Below are positions 38,728 to 46,605 of a DNA stretch of 64,000 nucleotides, piece by piece. This stretch comes from Hansschlegelia beijingensis (lineage in GTDB: Bacteria > Pseudomonadota > Alphaproteobacteria > Rhizobiales > Methylopilaceae): assembly GCF_014196425.1 (NCBI RefSeq), contig NZ_JACIDR010000001.1, forward strand, positions 1,116,001 to 1,180,000. The letters run 5' to 3'. Numbering within the stretch: position 1 is the stretch's first letter; every line of letters begins with the position of its first letter. A model generated the notes under the pieces. The model saw only the letters and a program-made list of their open reading frames with translations, made no database searches and was not told the DNA's origin. The position numbers and the translations under genes are program-made.

Positions 38728-39492
38728 ATGACCTATTGCGTTGGTATTCTGGTCCGAGATGGACTGGTCATGATCGCCGATACCCGCACCAATGCGGGGA
38801 TCGACAACATCGCCGTTTTCCGCAAGCTCAAGATCGTCTCGGAGCCCGGGCGGCGCACGCTCGCCATCGCCACGTCCGGCAATCTCTCTGTCAGCCAGTC
38901 GGTGATTTCGCTGCTCGCCGAGGGCGTGGAGAACCCGGAGACGGGCGAGCTTGAAACGCTCGAAAGCCAGCCGACCATGTTCAAGGCCGCGCAGCTCGTC
39001 GGGCGAGCCGTGCGCGAGGTCTGGCGGGTCGACGGCGCGAGCCTCGAGCAGATGACGGCGCGGTTCGACGTGCAGTTGCTGTTCGGCGGCCAGGTCGCGG
39101 GCGGCCGCGTCCGGCTCTTCATGATCTATGCGGCGGGCAACTTCATCGAGGTGACCCCCGACACGCCCTACTTCCAGATCGGCGAGCACAAATATGGCAA
39201 GCCGATCCTCGACCGCGCGGTCACCTACGAGACCGACCTCTACGACGCCCTGAAGATCGGCTTGATCTCGATGGACTCCACGATGCGGTCGAATCTCGGG
39301 GTCGGGCCGCCGATCGACGTTCTGGTGCTCAGGAAGGACGCGCTGGTCCCGGAGCTCGACTTCAGGATCGAGCCCAACGACCGCTATTTCGTCGACCTGC
39401 GCGAGCGCTGGTCGCGCGCGTTGCGCACCGCGCATATGGAGATTCCGCGGCCGCCCTATGGGGCGAACGTGCCGGGAGACGTGGAAGGCTGA
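38728..39492 (+). CDS. Anbu proteasome-like N-terminal-nucleophile hydrolase
   Basis: This Ntn-hydrolase of the proteasome beta/HslV superfamily, Anbu type, is 254 aa. The start MTYCVGILVRDGLVMIADTRT puts Thr at position 2, which becomes the catalytic Thr1 after Met removal; Asp and Lys of the site fall in ADTRTN and RKLKIV. IATSGNLSVSQSV and GLISMDSTMRSNLGVGPP are Anbu hallmarks. Anbu forms open, helical or ring-like assemblies in solved structures, and its substrate is unknown. It is the last gene of the cluster, about 100 nt after the transglutaminase-like gene. Confidence 0.92.
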   Translation: MTYCVGILVRDGLVMIADTRTNAGIDNIAVFRKLKIVSEPGRRTLAIATSGNLSVSQSVISLLAEGVENPETGELETLESQPTMFKAAQLVGRAVREVWRVDGASLEQMTARFDVQLLFGGQVAGGRVRLFMIYAAGNFIEVTPDTPYFQIGEHKYGKPILDRAVTYETDLYDALKIGLISMDSTMRSNLGVGPPIDVLVLRKDALVPELDFRIEPNDRYFVDLRERWSRALRTAHMEIPRPPYGANVPGDVEG

Positions 39493-39513
39493 GCGGATCC
39501 AGGCGATCCGCGC

Positions 39514-39993
39514 CTACTCGCCGAGCGTGGGCCCCTGCGGCGCCTCCGGCCGGGCGCCGCCTTTGCAGTCGACCAGCCACACGTCGTAGATCGGATGCTC
39601 GACGCCGGACAGCCCCGGGCTCGAGGCGAACATCCAGCCCGAGAAGATCTTCCGCCGCTCATTGCTCAGCGTGATTTCTTCGACATCGACATAGGATGTC
39701 GTGTTCGGCGCCTCGGTCGGCGGCCGGGTGTAGCAGACATGCGGCGTGACCTTCAGCGCGCCGAAGGTCGCCGTCCTGTCGATCGGCGCGTCGAACTCGG
39801 TGATGCGGCCGGTGATCTTGTCCAGCCCGTTGAACACCGCGACCGGGTTCGAGTTGCGTGGCGTGGGCGCGACGATCTCGGGACGCGCGGCCTTCGGCGG
39901 GGTGTCCAGCGTCGACGCGCCCGGATTCTGGGCGAGCGCCGGGCCCCACAGAAGAATGAGCGGCAGTGCGATCGTAACGCGACGTGCGGGCAC
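39514..39993 (-). CDS. DUF2155 domain-containing secreted protein
   Basis: The product of about 159 aa has a signal peptide (ARRVTIALPLILLWGPALAQ) and the DUF2155 domain: AVFNGLDKITGRITEFDAPI, FGALKVTPHVCYTRPPTE, and SGWMFASSPGLSGVEHPIYDVWLVDC. The domain has the VFxGLDKxTGR pattern seen in Rhizobiales envelope proteins of unknown function. I choose the GTG at 39993, which places the signal peptide first; the long upstream frame is not supported. It is convergent with the Anbu gene (21 nt) and downstream of the NDUFA12-like gene. Confidence 0.87.
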   Translation of the reverse strand: MPARRVTIALPLILLWGPALAQNPGASTLDTPPKAARPEIVAPTPRNSNPVAVFNGLDKITGRITEFDAPIDRTATFGALKVTPHVCYTRPPTEAPNTTSYVDVEEITLSNERRKIFSGWMFASSPGLSGVEHPIYDVWLVDCKGGARPEAPQGPTLGE

Positions 39994-40073
39994 GGGACAG
40001 GAACTCTCGCGGCGATCGGGGGCAGCGGGGGTCGACGCCGGAAGATACGTCGAATGAAGCGCTAAGGCGGGCG

Positions 40074-40493
40074 TCAGTCCTCGGGCGACCAGGCCTTGTA
40101 GTCGCCGGTCGCGGCGGGACGCTTGCGGGTCGAGAACGCGGAACCCTGCGGACGATAGGCCTCGACGGTGCCGGTCTTGTTGTCGCGGTGACGCTTCTCC
40201 CACTCGCGCGGGACGTAGTTCTCATTCGCGGGCGGCGCGCTCACCGTGTGATGGATCCAGCCGTGCCAGCCGGGCGGGATCGCGGAGGCCTCCGCATAGC
40301 CCGAATAGACCACCCAGCGGCGCTCGCTGCCGAAGGCCGCGTTCTTCTTGGGGTCGTTCGGCAGGCGGTAATAGCGGTTGCCGAATTCATCCTCGCCGAC
40401 GAACTCGCCGCCCCGGGACAACGCGAAGCGCGTGCCCATGGTGGCCTTGTTCCACCAGGTGAAGATGTCGGTCAGGACGCTCATCAGCGACAT
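40074..40493 (-). CDS. NDUFA12-family NADH:ubiquinone oxidoreductase accessory subunit
   Basis: This homologue of the mitochondrial complex I accessory subunit NDUFA12 (B17.2) is 139 aa. Conserved segments are FVGEDEFGNRYYR, ERRWVVYSGYAEASAIPPGWHGWIHHT and ENYVPREWEKRHRDNKTGT. Alphaproteobacterial complex I carries this supernumerary subunit. The ATG at 40493 (MSLMSVLTDIFTWWNKATMG) fits the family; an internal ATG at 40484 is possible. It is followed by DUF2155, a pairing common in Rhizobiales. Confidence 0.94.
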   Translation of the reverse strand: MSLMSVLTDIFTWWNKATMGTRFALSRGGEFVGEDEFGNRYYRLPNDPKKNAAFGSERRWVVYSGYAEASAIPPGWHGWIHHTVSAPPANENYVPREWEKRHRDNKTGTVEAYRPQGSAFSTRKRPAATGDYKAWSPED

Positions 40494-40656
40494 GGGTCGA
40501 CTGGCCTCGATGGTTCCGCGCCAACGGTATGGTCCGCGCGGGTCGCCTTGTCCAGAACGGCCGCCTCGGGCATCAGCTTTTGTTCGGCGGATCCGGTTCC
40601 TCCCGAAGGCGCCGGTCAGGATTCGGTAACCTCGTCCGGGCGACTCTCCGCCCGCG

Positions 40657-41418
40657 ATGAGCGGGGGCGTGATGAGACTCGAGGAACGCCGGGCGGCGTG
40701 GAACGAACGCGCCGTGGCGGCGCTGCACGCGCCGCGCGCTGCGCTCCCGAACGCCGTGCTCGCCCAGGCGCTGGCGGCGCGCTGGACGCCGAGAACGCCC
40801 CGCGCGGCGGTCGACGGGTTCTGGCGCGCGCATCCCTTGCGCGCCGATCGCCTGGCGCGCGCCCTGGCGCAGCGGAGCGGCGCGCCGGACGGCTGGCGCT
40901 GGACGTTCGCGGGCGAGGATCCCCGGCGGCTGCGCGTCCCGCCCCTCCCCCACCGGCTCGTCAAGGCCGAGGCCCGGCCGGGCCGCTGCGTCGTCTGCGG
41001 ACAGGCGGTTTTTCGCCTCGGCTGGCATCGCGATCTGTGGGGCGCCGGCGCCACCAACCAGCGGGCGGCCTGGCACGCCTGCTGCGTCGTCGCGTGGAAG
41101 CTCTGGAACGCGCCGAGCGACCACCGCCGCCTGCTGGCGAGGGTTCAGGGCCACCGCTGCGCGATCACCCAGAAGCGACTTCTCAGGACCGCGGAGGTCG
41201 ATCACCGTGTGCCGTTGTTCGAGGTCTGGCGCGACCGGCGCGATCTGCCCTGGCCCGAGCTGCTCGCCTTCTGGGGCGCGCCCAATCTTCAGGTCGTGAA
41301 CCGCTCCGCCCACACGGGTAAATCGATCGCGGAGACGCAGGACCGCGCGCTTCGCCGCCGCAGCGCGCTGGCGCCGGAGCCGCTTCAGAGCGACCCCAAG
41401 GAGCCCTTCCTCAGCTGA
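40657..41418 (+). CDS. Putative zinc-binding HNH nuclease-like protein
   Basis: This 253-residue basic protein (many Arg, Trp) has no family I can name. Residues 111-143 hold a zinc-knuckle-like set (C111-V-V-C114 and WHACC with Cys142/143). Residues 181-222 match the HNH pattern: VDHRVPLFEV (Asp182, His183), NLQVVNRSAHTGKS (Asn210, His219). The ATG is at 40657, with another at 40672. Its last 34 bases overlap the 3' end of the convergent flavoprotein gene. The fold suggests a DNA or RNA nuclease, but this is inference. Confidence 0.75.
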   Translation: MSGGVMRLEERRAAWNERAVAALHAPRAALPNAVLAQALAARWTPRTPRAAVDGFWRAHPLRADRLARALAQRSGAPDGWRWTFAGEDPRRLRVPPLPHRLVKAEARPGRCVVCGQAVFRLGWHRDLWGAGATNQRAAWHACCVVAWKLWNAPSDHRRLLARVQGHRCAITQKRLLRTAEVDHRVPLFEVWRDRRDLPWPELLAFWGAPNLQVVNRSAHTGKSIAETQDRALRRRSALAPEPLQSDPKEPFLS

Positions 41419-42284
41419 TTGTGGATGTCGGTCGCGGCCAGAGCCGCATGGCCCGCCGCCACCGAAATCTGGTTGAGCTCGTCGACCACGTCCCCGACGG
41501 CGTAAAGCCCCGGCGTGGTGGTTTGCTGATGGGCGTCGGTCTCGATGCAGCCGACGTCGGTGCAGGCCGCTCCGAGGGCTGCCGCGAGCTTCGACTGGGG
41601 CTCGTTGCCCATCGCGAAATAGAGCATCTCGAACGTCAGCCGCGCGCCGTCCGCGAGCGCGGCGACGCAGCCAGCGCCAAGCTCGAGATCCCGCAGCGGC
41701 GCGCTCGCCACTGCAATCCCGGCGGACGGCGTGATCCCGGCCGGCGCCGCCCGATCCGGGATGACCGTGACCCGGTCCGTGAAGGTGGTGAGGAAATCGG
41801 CTTCGGCGAGGGCGCGGTCGAGCGGCCCGAACACGCCGACGTTCCGGTCGGTCGCCTCGAAGCCGTCGCACACCGGGCAAAGCCTGATCACGCCGTCCTC
41901 GATGGCCTGCTCGACGCCGGGACGATCGAGCACGTGGTCCTTCACGCCGGCGGCGAGAATGACGGCGGGCGCCGTCAATTCGAACCCTTCGCCGACCGCG
42001 CGAAAGCCGCCGCCGTCCGCGCGGCTGAGCTGATCGACGCGCCCCTGGCGCAGCACGGCGCCGTAGCGTTCGGCCTGCTCGCGCAGCCGTTTCAGCAGGT
42101 CGCGCCCGGACACGCCCTGCGGGAAAGCCGGCATGTTGTGACTGACCGGGATCCAGCGGGCCCGGCTCCGGCCGTCATCGATCACGACCGCGCGCCGGCG
42201 GAACCGCGCCAGATAGGTCGCGGCGATCAGCCCGGCGGGCCCGCCGCCGACGATGATGCAGTCCGGACCGGGCGTCTGCTCCAC
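41385..42284 (-). CDS. Thioredoxin-reductase-like NAD(P)/FAD-dependent oxidoreductase
   Basis: The flavoprotein of about 299 aa has an FAD-binding start CIIVGGGPAGLIAATYLARF, a redox-active C136-P-V-C139 motif (LCPVCDGFE) in the position of thioredoxin reductases, and an FAD C-terminal motif TTPGLYAVGDVVDELNQISVAAGHAA. The middle NAD(P) domain lacks a clean GxGxxG/A (GVFGPLDRALAEAD), so the electron donor is uncertain. I use the GTG at 42284, just after the DUF2188 stop; the frame is open to an ATG at 42356 inside DUF2188. It is related to trxB but is not the canonical enzyme. Confidence 0.85.
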   Translation of the reverse strand: MEQTPGPDCIIVGGGPAGLIAATYLARFRRRAVVIDDGRSRARWIPVSHNMPAFPQGVSGRDLLKRLREQAERYGAVLRQGRVDQLSRADGGGFRAVGEGFELTAPAVILAAGVKDHVLDRPGVEQAIEDGVIRLCPVCDGFEATDRNVGVFGPLDRALAEADFLTTFTDRVTVIPDRAAPAGITPSAGIAVASAPLRDLELGAGCVAALADGARLTFEMLYFAMGNEPQSKLAAALGAACTDVGCIETDAHQQTTTPGLYAVGDVVDELNQISVAAGHAALAATDIHNQLRKGSLGSL

Positions 42285-42298
42285 GGGCTTGCGGTCCG

Positions 42299-42538
42299 TC
42301 AGTCCTTGACGGTCGTGCTCGGGCGATCGTCGGCCGAGGCGTGCTCGACCCGCCACCGCCCGTTCTCGTCCTCATACTCGATGTCGGTGGCGTCGCCGGG
42401 GACGCGTTGCTCGCCCGCCGCCCGCTCGGCGGCGGCGTGGGCCGCCTCGCGGCTCGGGAACGTCTCCGAGAACACGTCGCCGAGCTTGTAGGCCCAGCCG
42501 TCATTATGTTCGACGATCTCGTACTGAACGTTGGCCAT
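42299..42538 (-). CDS. DUF2188 domain-containing small protein
   Basis: This 79-residue soluble protein matches the short DUF2188 pattern: a first strand (VQYEIVEHNDGWAYKLGDV), then a helix rich in Ala (SREAAHAAAERAAGEQ) and a last strand (DIEYEDENGRWRVEH). The function is unknown; such proteins often occur in stress-related settings. It lies 14 nt upstream of the flavoprotein gene on the same strand and divergent from htpG. Confidence 0.82.
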   Translation of the reverse strand: MANVQYEIVEHNDGWAYKLGDVFSETFPSREAAHAAAERAAGEQRVPGDATDIEYEDENGRWRVEHASADDRPSTTVKD

Positions 42539-42663
42539 CCACCCCTCCTGCTTCAGCAGAGCAACGAGATCGACGGCTGCTTGTTCCGCAGTGACGGAAT
42601 ACCATCACATCGAGAGGCCGCGGCCCGCGCAATGCGCCGCCTCCTGTCGCGAGGGCCAAGGCT

Positions 42664-42692
42664 CTTGAACTCCGAAACCGCGCCGGCCATTT
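42664..42692 (+). promoter_or_regulatory. Putative heat-shock (RpoH) promoter of htpG
   Basis: CTTGAA (42664-42669) and CCATTT (42687-42692) are spaced 17 bases, about 35 nt before the htpG start. This resembles the CTTGAA ... CCNAT-type promoters read by sigma-32 in proteobacteria, which fits a heat-shock chaperone. Confidence 0.4.
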
Positions 42693-42726
42693 CGACGCCG
42701 AAAATTCCGCCAGGGGAGCATACGCC

Positions 42727-44619
42727 GTGACCGTCGACGCCGAGACGCAACCGATTCAGCCGGAAAGCCGGGCTTTCGAGGCCGACGTCGCCAAGCTGCT
42801 GCACCTGATGGTGCACTCCGTCTATTCGGACAAGGACGTCTTCCTCCGCGAGCTGATCTCCAACGCCGCCGACGCCTGCGAGAAGCTGCGCTTCGAGGCG
42901 ATCGAGACGCCCTCGCTGCTGGGCGACGACCCGCAGCCTCGCATAACGGTGCTGGCCGACCCGGAAGCGCGCCGCCTCGTCGTGGAGGACAACGGCGTGG
43001 GCATGAGTCGCGACGAGATGGTCGAGGCGCTCGGCACCATCGCCCGCTCCGGCACGAAGGCCTTCGTGGAGCGCATCGAGGCCGCGCAGCAGAAGGAAGG
43101 CGCCCAGCTGATCGGCCAGTTCGGCGTCGGCTTCTACTCCGCCTTCATGGTCGCGGACCGCGTCGAGGTGGTCTCCCGCCGCGCGGGGGCCGACGAGGCC
43201 GCGAGCTGGGTTTCCGACGGCAAGGGGACGTTCTCCGTGGCGCCCGCGAGCCTGGAGGAGGCCCCCGCGCGCGGGACGCGCGTCATCCTGCATCTGCTCG
43301 AGGACGCGGCCCAGTACGCGGAGCGCTGGACGCTCGAAAGCACCATCAAGGCTCAATCCGGCCATGTGCCGGTGCCGATCTGGCTGGTCGAGAAACCGGG
43401 CGCCGAGGCGGTCGAGCTTACCGACGGCGCGGCGCTCTGGACCCGGCCCAAGTCGGAGCTCACGAAGGAGGACTACGCCGAGTTCTACCGCGGCCTCGGC
43501 GGGGCTTTCGACGAGCCGGCGATGACGGTGCACTACCGCGCCGAGGGCCGGCACGAATACACCGCGCTCGCCTTCGTGCCGTCGAGCCAGCCCTTCGACC
43601 TGTTCGATCCGGACCGCAAGGGCCGCATGAAGCTCTATGTCCGCCGGGTCTTCATCACCGACGACGCCGAGCTTCTGCCGCGCTACCTGCGCTTCGTGCG
43701 CGGCCTGGTCGACAGCGCCGACCTGCCGCTCAACGTCTCTCGCGAGATGATCCAGGAGAGCCCGATCCTCGGCGCCATCCGCAAGGGCCTGACGAACCGC
43801 GTGCTGGGCGACATCGAGAAGCTGGCCGAGACCGACGCCGCCACCTTCGAGACGATCTGGTCGGCGTTCGGGCCCGTGATCAAGGAAGGCCTCTACGAGG
43901 ACTATGAGCGCCGGGCGCAGCTGCTGGCGCTGTCGCGCTTCCGCACCACGGCCTCGGGCGAGGGCTGGCGCTCGCTCAAGGAGTACGTCGCCGACCTCAA
44001 GGAGAACCAGACCGCGATCTACTATCTCGCCGGCGGGGAGCGGGAGCGGCTGCGGGCGTCGCCCCACCTCGAGGGCTTCCGCGCGCGCGGCGTCGAGGTG
44101 CTGCTGCTTTCCGACCCCGTCGACAGCTTCTGGGTCACCACGCTGGACGGCTTCGAGGGCAAGCCCTTCAAGTCCGTCACGCAGGGGAACGCCGACCTCG
44201 CGCTGATCAGCAAGCTCGACGCCGCCGAGGAGGCGGCGCCCGAGACGCCGCCCTCGGTGGCGGAATTCATCGCCTTCGCCAAGACGGCGCTCGGCGATCA
44301 GGTCGCCGACGTGCGCGCGTCCGACCGTCTGACCGAGAGCCCGGTCTGTCTGGTGGCGCCGGACCACGGGCCGGACAGGCAGCTCGAGAAGATCCTCGCG
44401 AGCGCAGGCCGCGCGGGCGCGGCCGCCAAGCCGATCCTGGAGATCAACCCGGCCCACGGGCTGATCAAGGCGCTGGCGGCGAAGGACGACGAGGCGCTGC
44501 GCGGCGACGCGGTCGCGCTGCTGCTCGACGAAGCCCGGATCCTCGACGGGGAGCGGCCGGCGGACCCGCAGGACTTCTCCGCCAGGCTCGCGCGGGTCCT
44601 CGAGCGCGCTCTGGGCTGA
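42727..44619 (+). CDS. htpG: Molecular chaperone HtpG (bacterial Hsp90)
   Basis: HtpG is an ATP-dependent dimeric chaperone. The 630-residue protein has the GHKL ATPase N-terminal domain (LRELISNAADACEKLRFE, VEDNGVGMSRDEM, IGQFGVGFYSAFMVAD), the middle domain with LYVRRVFITDDAELLPRYLRF and LPLNVSREMIQESP, and a C-terminal dimer domain with ILEINPAHGLIKAL. The start is a GTG at 42727 behind AGGGGAG. Confidence 0.97.
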   Translation: MTVDAETQPIQPESRAFEADVAKLLHLMVHSVYSDKDVFLRELISNAADACEKLRFEAIETPSLLGDDPQPRITVLADPEARRLVVEDNGVGMSRDEMVEALGTIARSGTKAFVERIEAAQQKEGAQLIGQFGVGFYSAFMVADRVEVVSRRAGADEAASWVSDGKGTFSVAPASLEEAPARGTRVILHLLEDAAQYAERWTLESTIKAQSGHVPVPIWLVEKPGAEAVELTDGAALWTRPKSELTKEDYAEFYRGLGGAFDEPAMTVHYRAEGRHEYTALAFVPSSQPFDLFDPDRKGRMKLYVRRVFITDDAELLPRYLRFVRGLVDSADLPLNVSREMIQESPILGAIRKGLTNRVLGDIEKLAETDAATFETIWSAFGPVIKEGLYEDYERRAQLLALSRFRTTASGEGWRSLKEYVADLKENQTAIYYLAGGERERLRASPHLEGFRARGVEVLLLSDPVDSFWVTTLDGFEGKPFKSVTQGNADLALISKLDAAEEAAPETPPSVAEFIAFAKTALGDQVADVRASDRLTESPVCLVAPDHGPDRQLEKILASAGRAGAAAKPILEINPAHGLIKALAAKDDEALRGDAVALLLDEARILDGERPADPQDFSARLARVLERALG

Positions 44620-44630
44620 GGCGCAAATAG

Positions 44631-44654
44631 CCGGCGGCGGCGCATCGCCGCCGG
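44631..44654 (+). terminator. Hairpin downstream of htpG
   Basis: A perfect 9-bp inverted repeat (44631-44639 and 44646-44654) with a 6-nt loop lies 11 nt after the htpG stop. There is no T-tract, so termination strength is uncertain. Confidence 0.4.
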
Positions 44655-44750
44655 CCCGGGCGGCGCTATCTGGCGGCGGATGAAGCGCCCCCGCCTGCTA
44701 CCGCCCACCGCCGCCGCCGCGTGTCCCTCGGGGAGGCGTCGCGGGCGCCC

Positions 44751-46517
44751 ATGACGCTTCCTCAGGGTCTGTCCTTCGCCATCATCGGGCTGATGATGGC
44801 CGCCTTCGTGTGGGGCCGCTTCCGCTATGACGTGGTGGCGGTCGGGGCGCTTCTTGCCGCCCTCCTGGCCGGCGTGGTGAAGCCCGCCGACGCGTTCTCG
44901 GGCTTCTCGGACGACATCGTCATCATCGTCGGCAGCGCGCTCGTGGTGAGCGCCGCGATATCCCGGTCCGGCCTGATGGCGGCCGCGGTGCAGCGCTTCG
45001 CGCCCAACATCAGCTCGACGCGGGCGCAGCTTCTTCTGCTCGTCGGCGTGGTCACCGTTCTTTCCGCCTTCGTGAAGAATGTGGGCGCGCTCGCGATCAT
45101 GATGCCGATCGCGATCCAGATGGCGCGGCGCTCCGGCGTGTCGGCGTCGCTCTTTCTGATGCCTATGGCGTTCGGCTCGCTGCTCGGCGGGCTGATGACC
45201 CAGATCGGCACCTCGCCGAACGTCATCGTCTCCCGCGTTCGCGGCGAGATGACCGGGACGCCCTTCACCATGTTCGACTTCACGCCGGTCGGGCTCACGC
45301 TCGCGGTCGTAGGCGTGTGTTTCCTCGCATTCGCGTACCGGCTGCTGCCGAACCGCGACCGCGCGGGGGCGGACGTCGAAGAGGCGATCGAGATCAAGAA
45401 CTACGTCACCGAAGCCAGGGTCACCGAAGAGACCACCGCGGTCGCCAAGACCGTCCGCGACCTCGCCGCTCTGGCGTCCGGGGACGCCATGGTCACCTCG
45501 ATCGTCGACGCGCGCGGGCGCCGCCGGACGCCGATGCCGGACGCGAAGCTGCTCGAGGGCGACGCGCTTCTGATCGAGGGCGACCCGGCGGCGCTCGATC
45601 GGATCGTGGCGCGCGGCAAGCTGAAGCTCGCGAGCGCGCGCGCCGGAGAGCCGGAGACCGACATCGGATCTGTCGAAGCCATCATCGGGCCCCGCTCCTC
45701 CTTCGTCGGCGCGTCGGCCGAGCGCCTCTCGCTGTTCCACCGGACAGGGGTCGATCTGCTCGCGGTGAGCCGGCGCGACAAGCGCTTCACCGAGCGGCTG
45801 CACGAGATCACGCTGGCGGCCGGCGACGTGATCCTGCTGCGGGGCGACCGGACCAGGCTGGCGGAGTTGCTGCGCGAGTGGGATTGCCTGCCTCTGGCGG
45901 AGCGCGAGCTGCATCTCGGCATATCGAGGCGGGGCCTGCTTCCGGTCCTGATCCTCGCCGGCGCGATGCTGGCCACCACCCTCAGCCTGACCACCGTGCC
46001 TGTGGCCTTCTTCACCGCGGCCGCGCTGATGGTGGCGACGGGCTCATTGCCGGCGCGCGACGCCTATCGGAGCCTCGACGCCCCGATCCTCGTGATGCTG
46101 GCGGCGCTCATCCCGGTGAGCGACTCCGTACGAACGACCGGCGCGGCGGACCTCGTGGCGGGCTGGCTTTCGCATGCCGCCGCGGCGCTGCCGCCCTACG
46201 GCGCTCTCGCGCTGATCCTCGTCGCGGCCATGGCGGTCACGCCGTTCCTCAACAACGCAGCGACCGTTCTCGTGATGGCGCCGATCGCGGCGCAGTTCGC
46301 CACCCAGCTCGGCTTCAGGCCGGACGCCTTCCTGATGGCCGTCGCGATCGGCGCGGGCTGCGATTTCCTCACCCCGATCGGCCATCAGTGCAACACGCTG
46401 GTGATGGGCCCCGGCGGCTACCGCTACGGGGACTACGCGCGGCTCGGAGCGCCGCTGTCGCTGCTCGTCGTGCTGGTGGCGGTTCCCATGCTCATGCTCG
46501 TCTGGCCGTTGAGGTGA
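44751..46517 (+). CDS. SLC13-type permease with central TrkA-C (RCK_C) domains
   Basis: The membrane protein of about 588 aa has several N-terminal helices (FAIIGLMMAAFVWGRF ...), a soluble central part (about 200-375) with two TrkA-C-like domains (MVTSIVDARGRRRTPMPDAKLLEGDALLIEG; RRDKRFTERLHEITLAAGDVILLRG), and a second membrane half with LNNAATVLVMAPIAAQFA and TPIGHQCNTLVMGPGGY, the SLC13/DASS transport signature. It probably takes up dicarboxylate, sulfate or a similar anion with Na+ or H+; the substrate is not readable. The ATG at 44751 is preferred over a GTG at 44721. Confidence 0.9.
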   Translation: MTLPQGLSFAIIGLMMAAFVWGRFRYDVVAVGALLAALLAGVVKPADAFSGFSDDIVIIVGSALVVSAAISRSGLMAAAVQRFAPNISSTRAQLLLLVGVVTVLSAFVKNVGALAIMMPIAIQMARRSGVSASLFLMPMAFGSLLGGLMTQIGTSPNVIVSRVRGEMTGTPFTMFDFTPVGLTLAVVGVCFLAFAYRLLPNRDRAGADVEEAIEIKNYVTEARVTEETTAVAKTVRDLAALASGDAMVTSIVDARGRRRTPMPDAKLLEGDALLIEGDPAALDRIVARGKLKLASARAGEPETDIGSVEAIIGPRSSFVGASAERLSLFHRTGVDLLAVSRRDKRFTERLHEITLAAGDVILLRGDRTRLAELLREWDCLPLAERELHLGISRRGLLPVLILAGAMLATTLSLTTVPVAFFTAAALMVATGSLPARDAYRSLDAPILVMLAALIPVSDSVRTTGAADLVAGWLSHAAAALPPYGALALILVAAMAVTPFLNNAATVLVMAPIAAQFATQLGFRPDAFLMAVAIGAGCDFLTPIGHQCNTLVMGPGGYRYGDYARLGAPLSLLVVLVAVPMLMLVWPLR

Positions 46518-46605
46518 GAGGCGCGCCATCGGCGCGTCCGCCTTGCGCCACGGCGCGACGGGAGCCTAAACCGGGCCAACGCTGATGCCCCACCGGAGCA
46601 AGCCG

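Noticed and set aside
44631-44654. Repeat element or attachment site after htpG
   Set aside because: It is a simple GC-rich hairpin with no second copy that I could see in the window.
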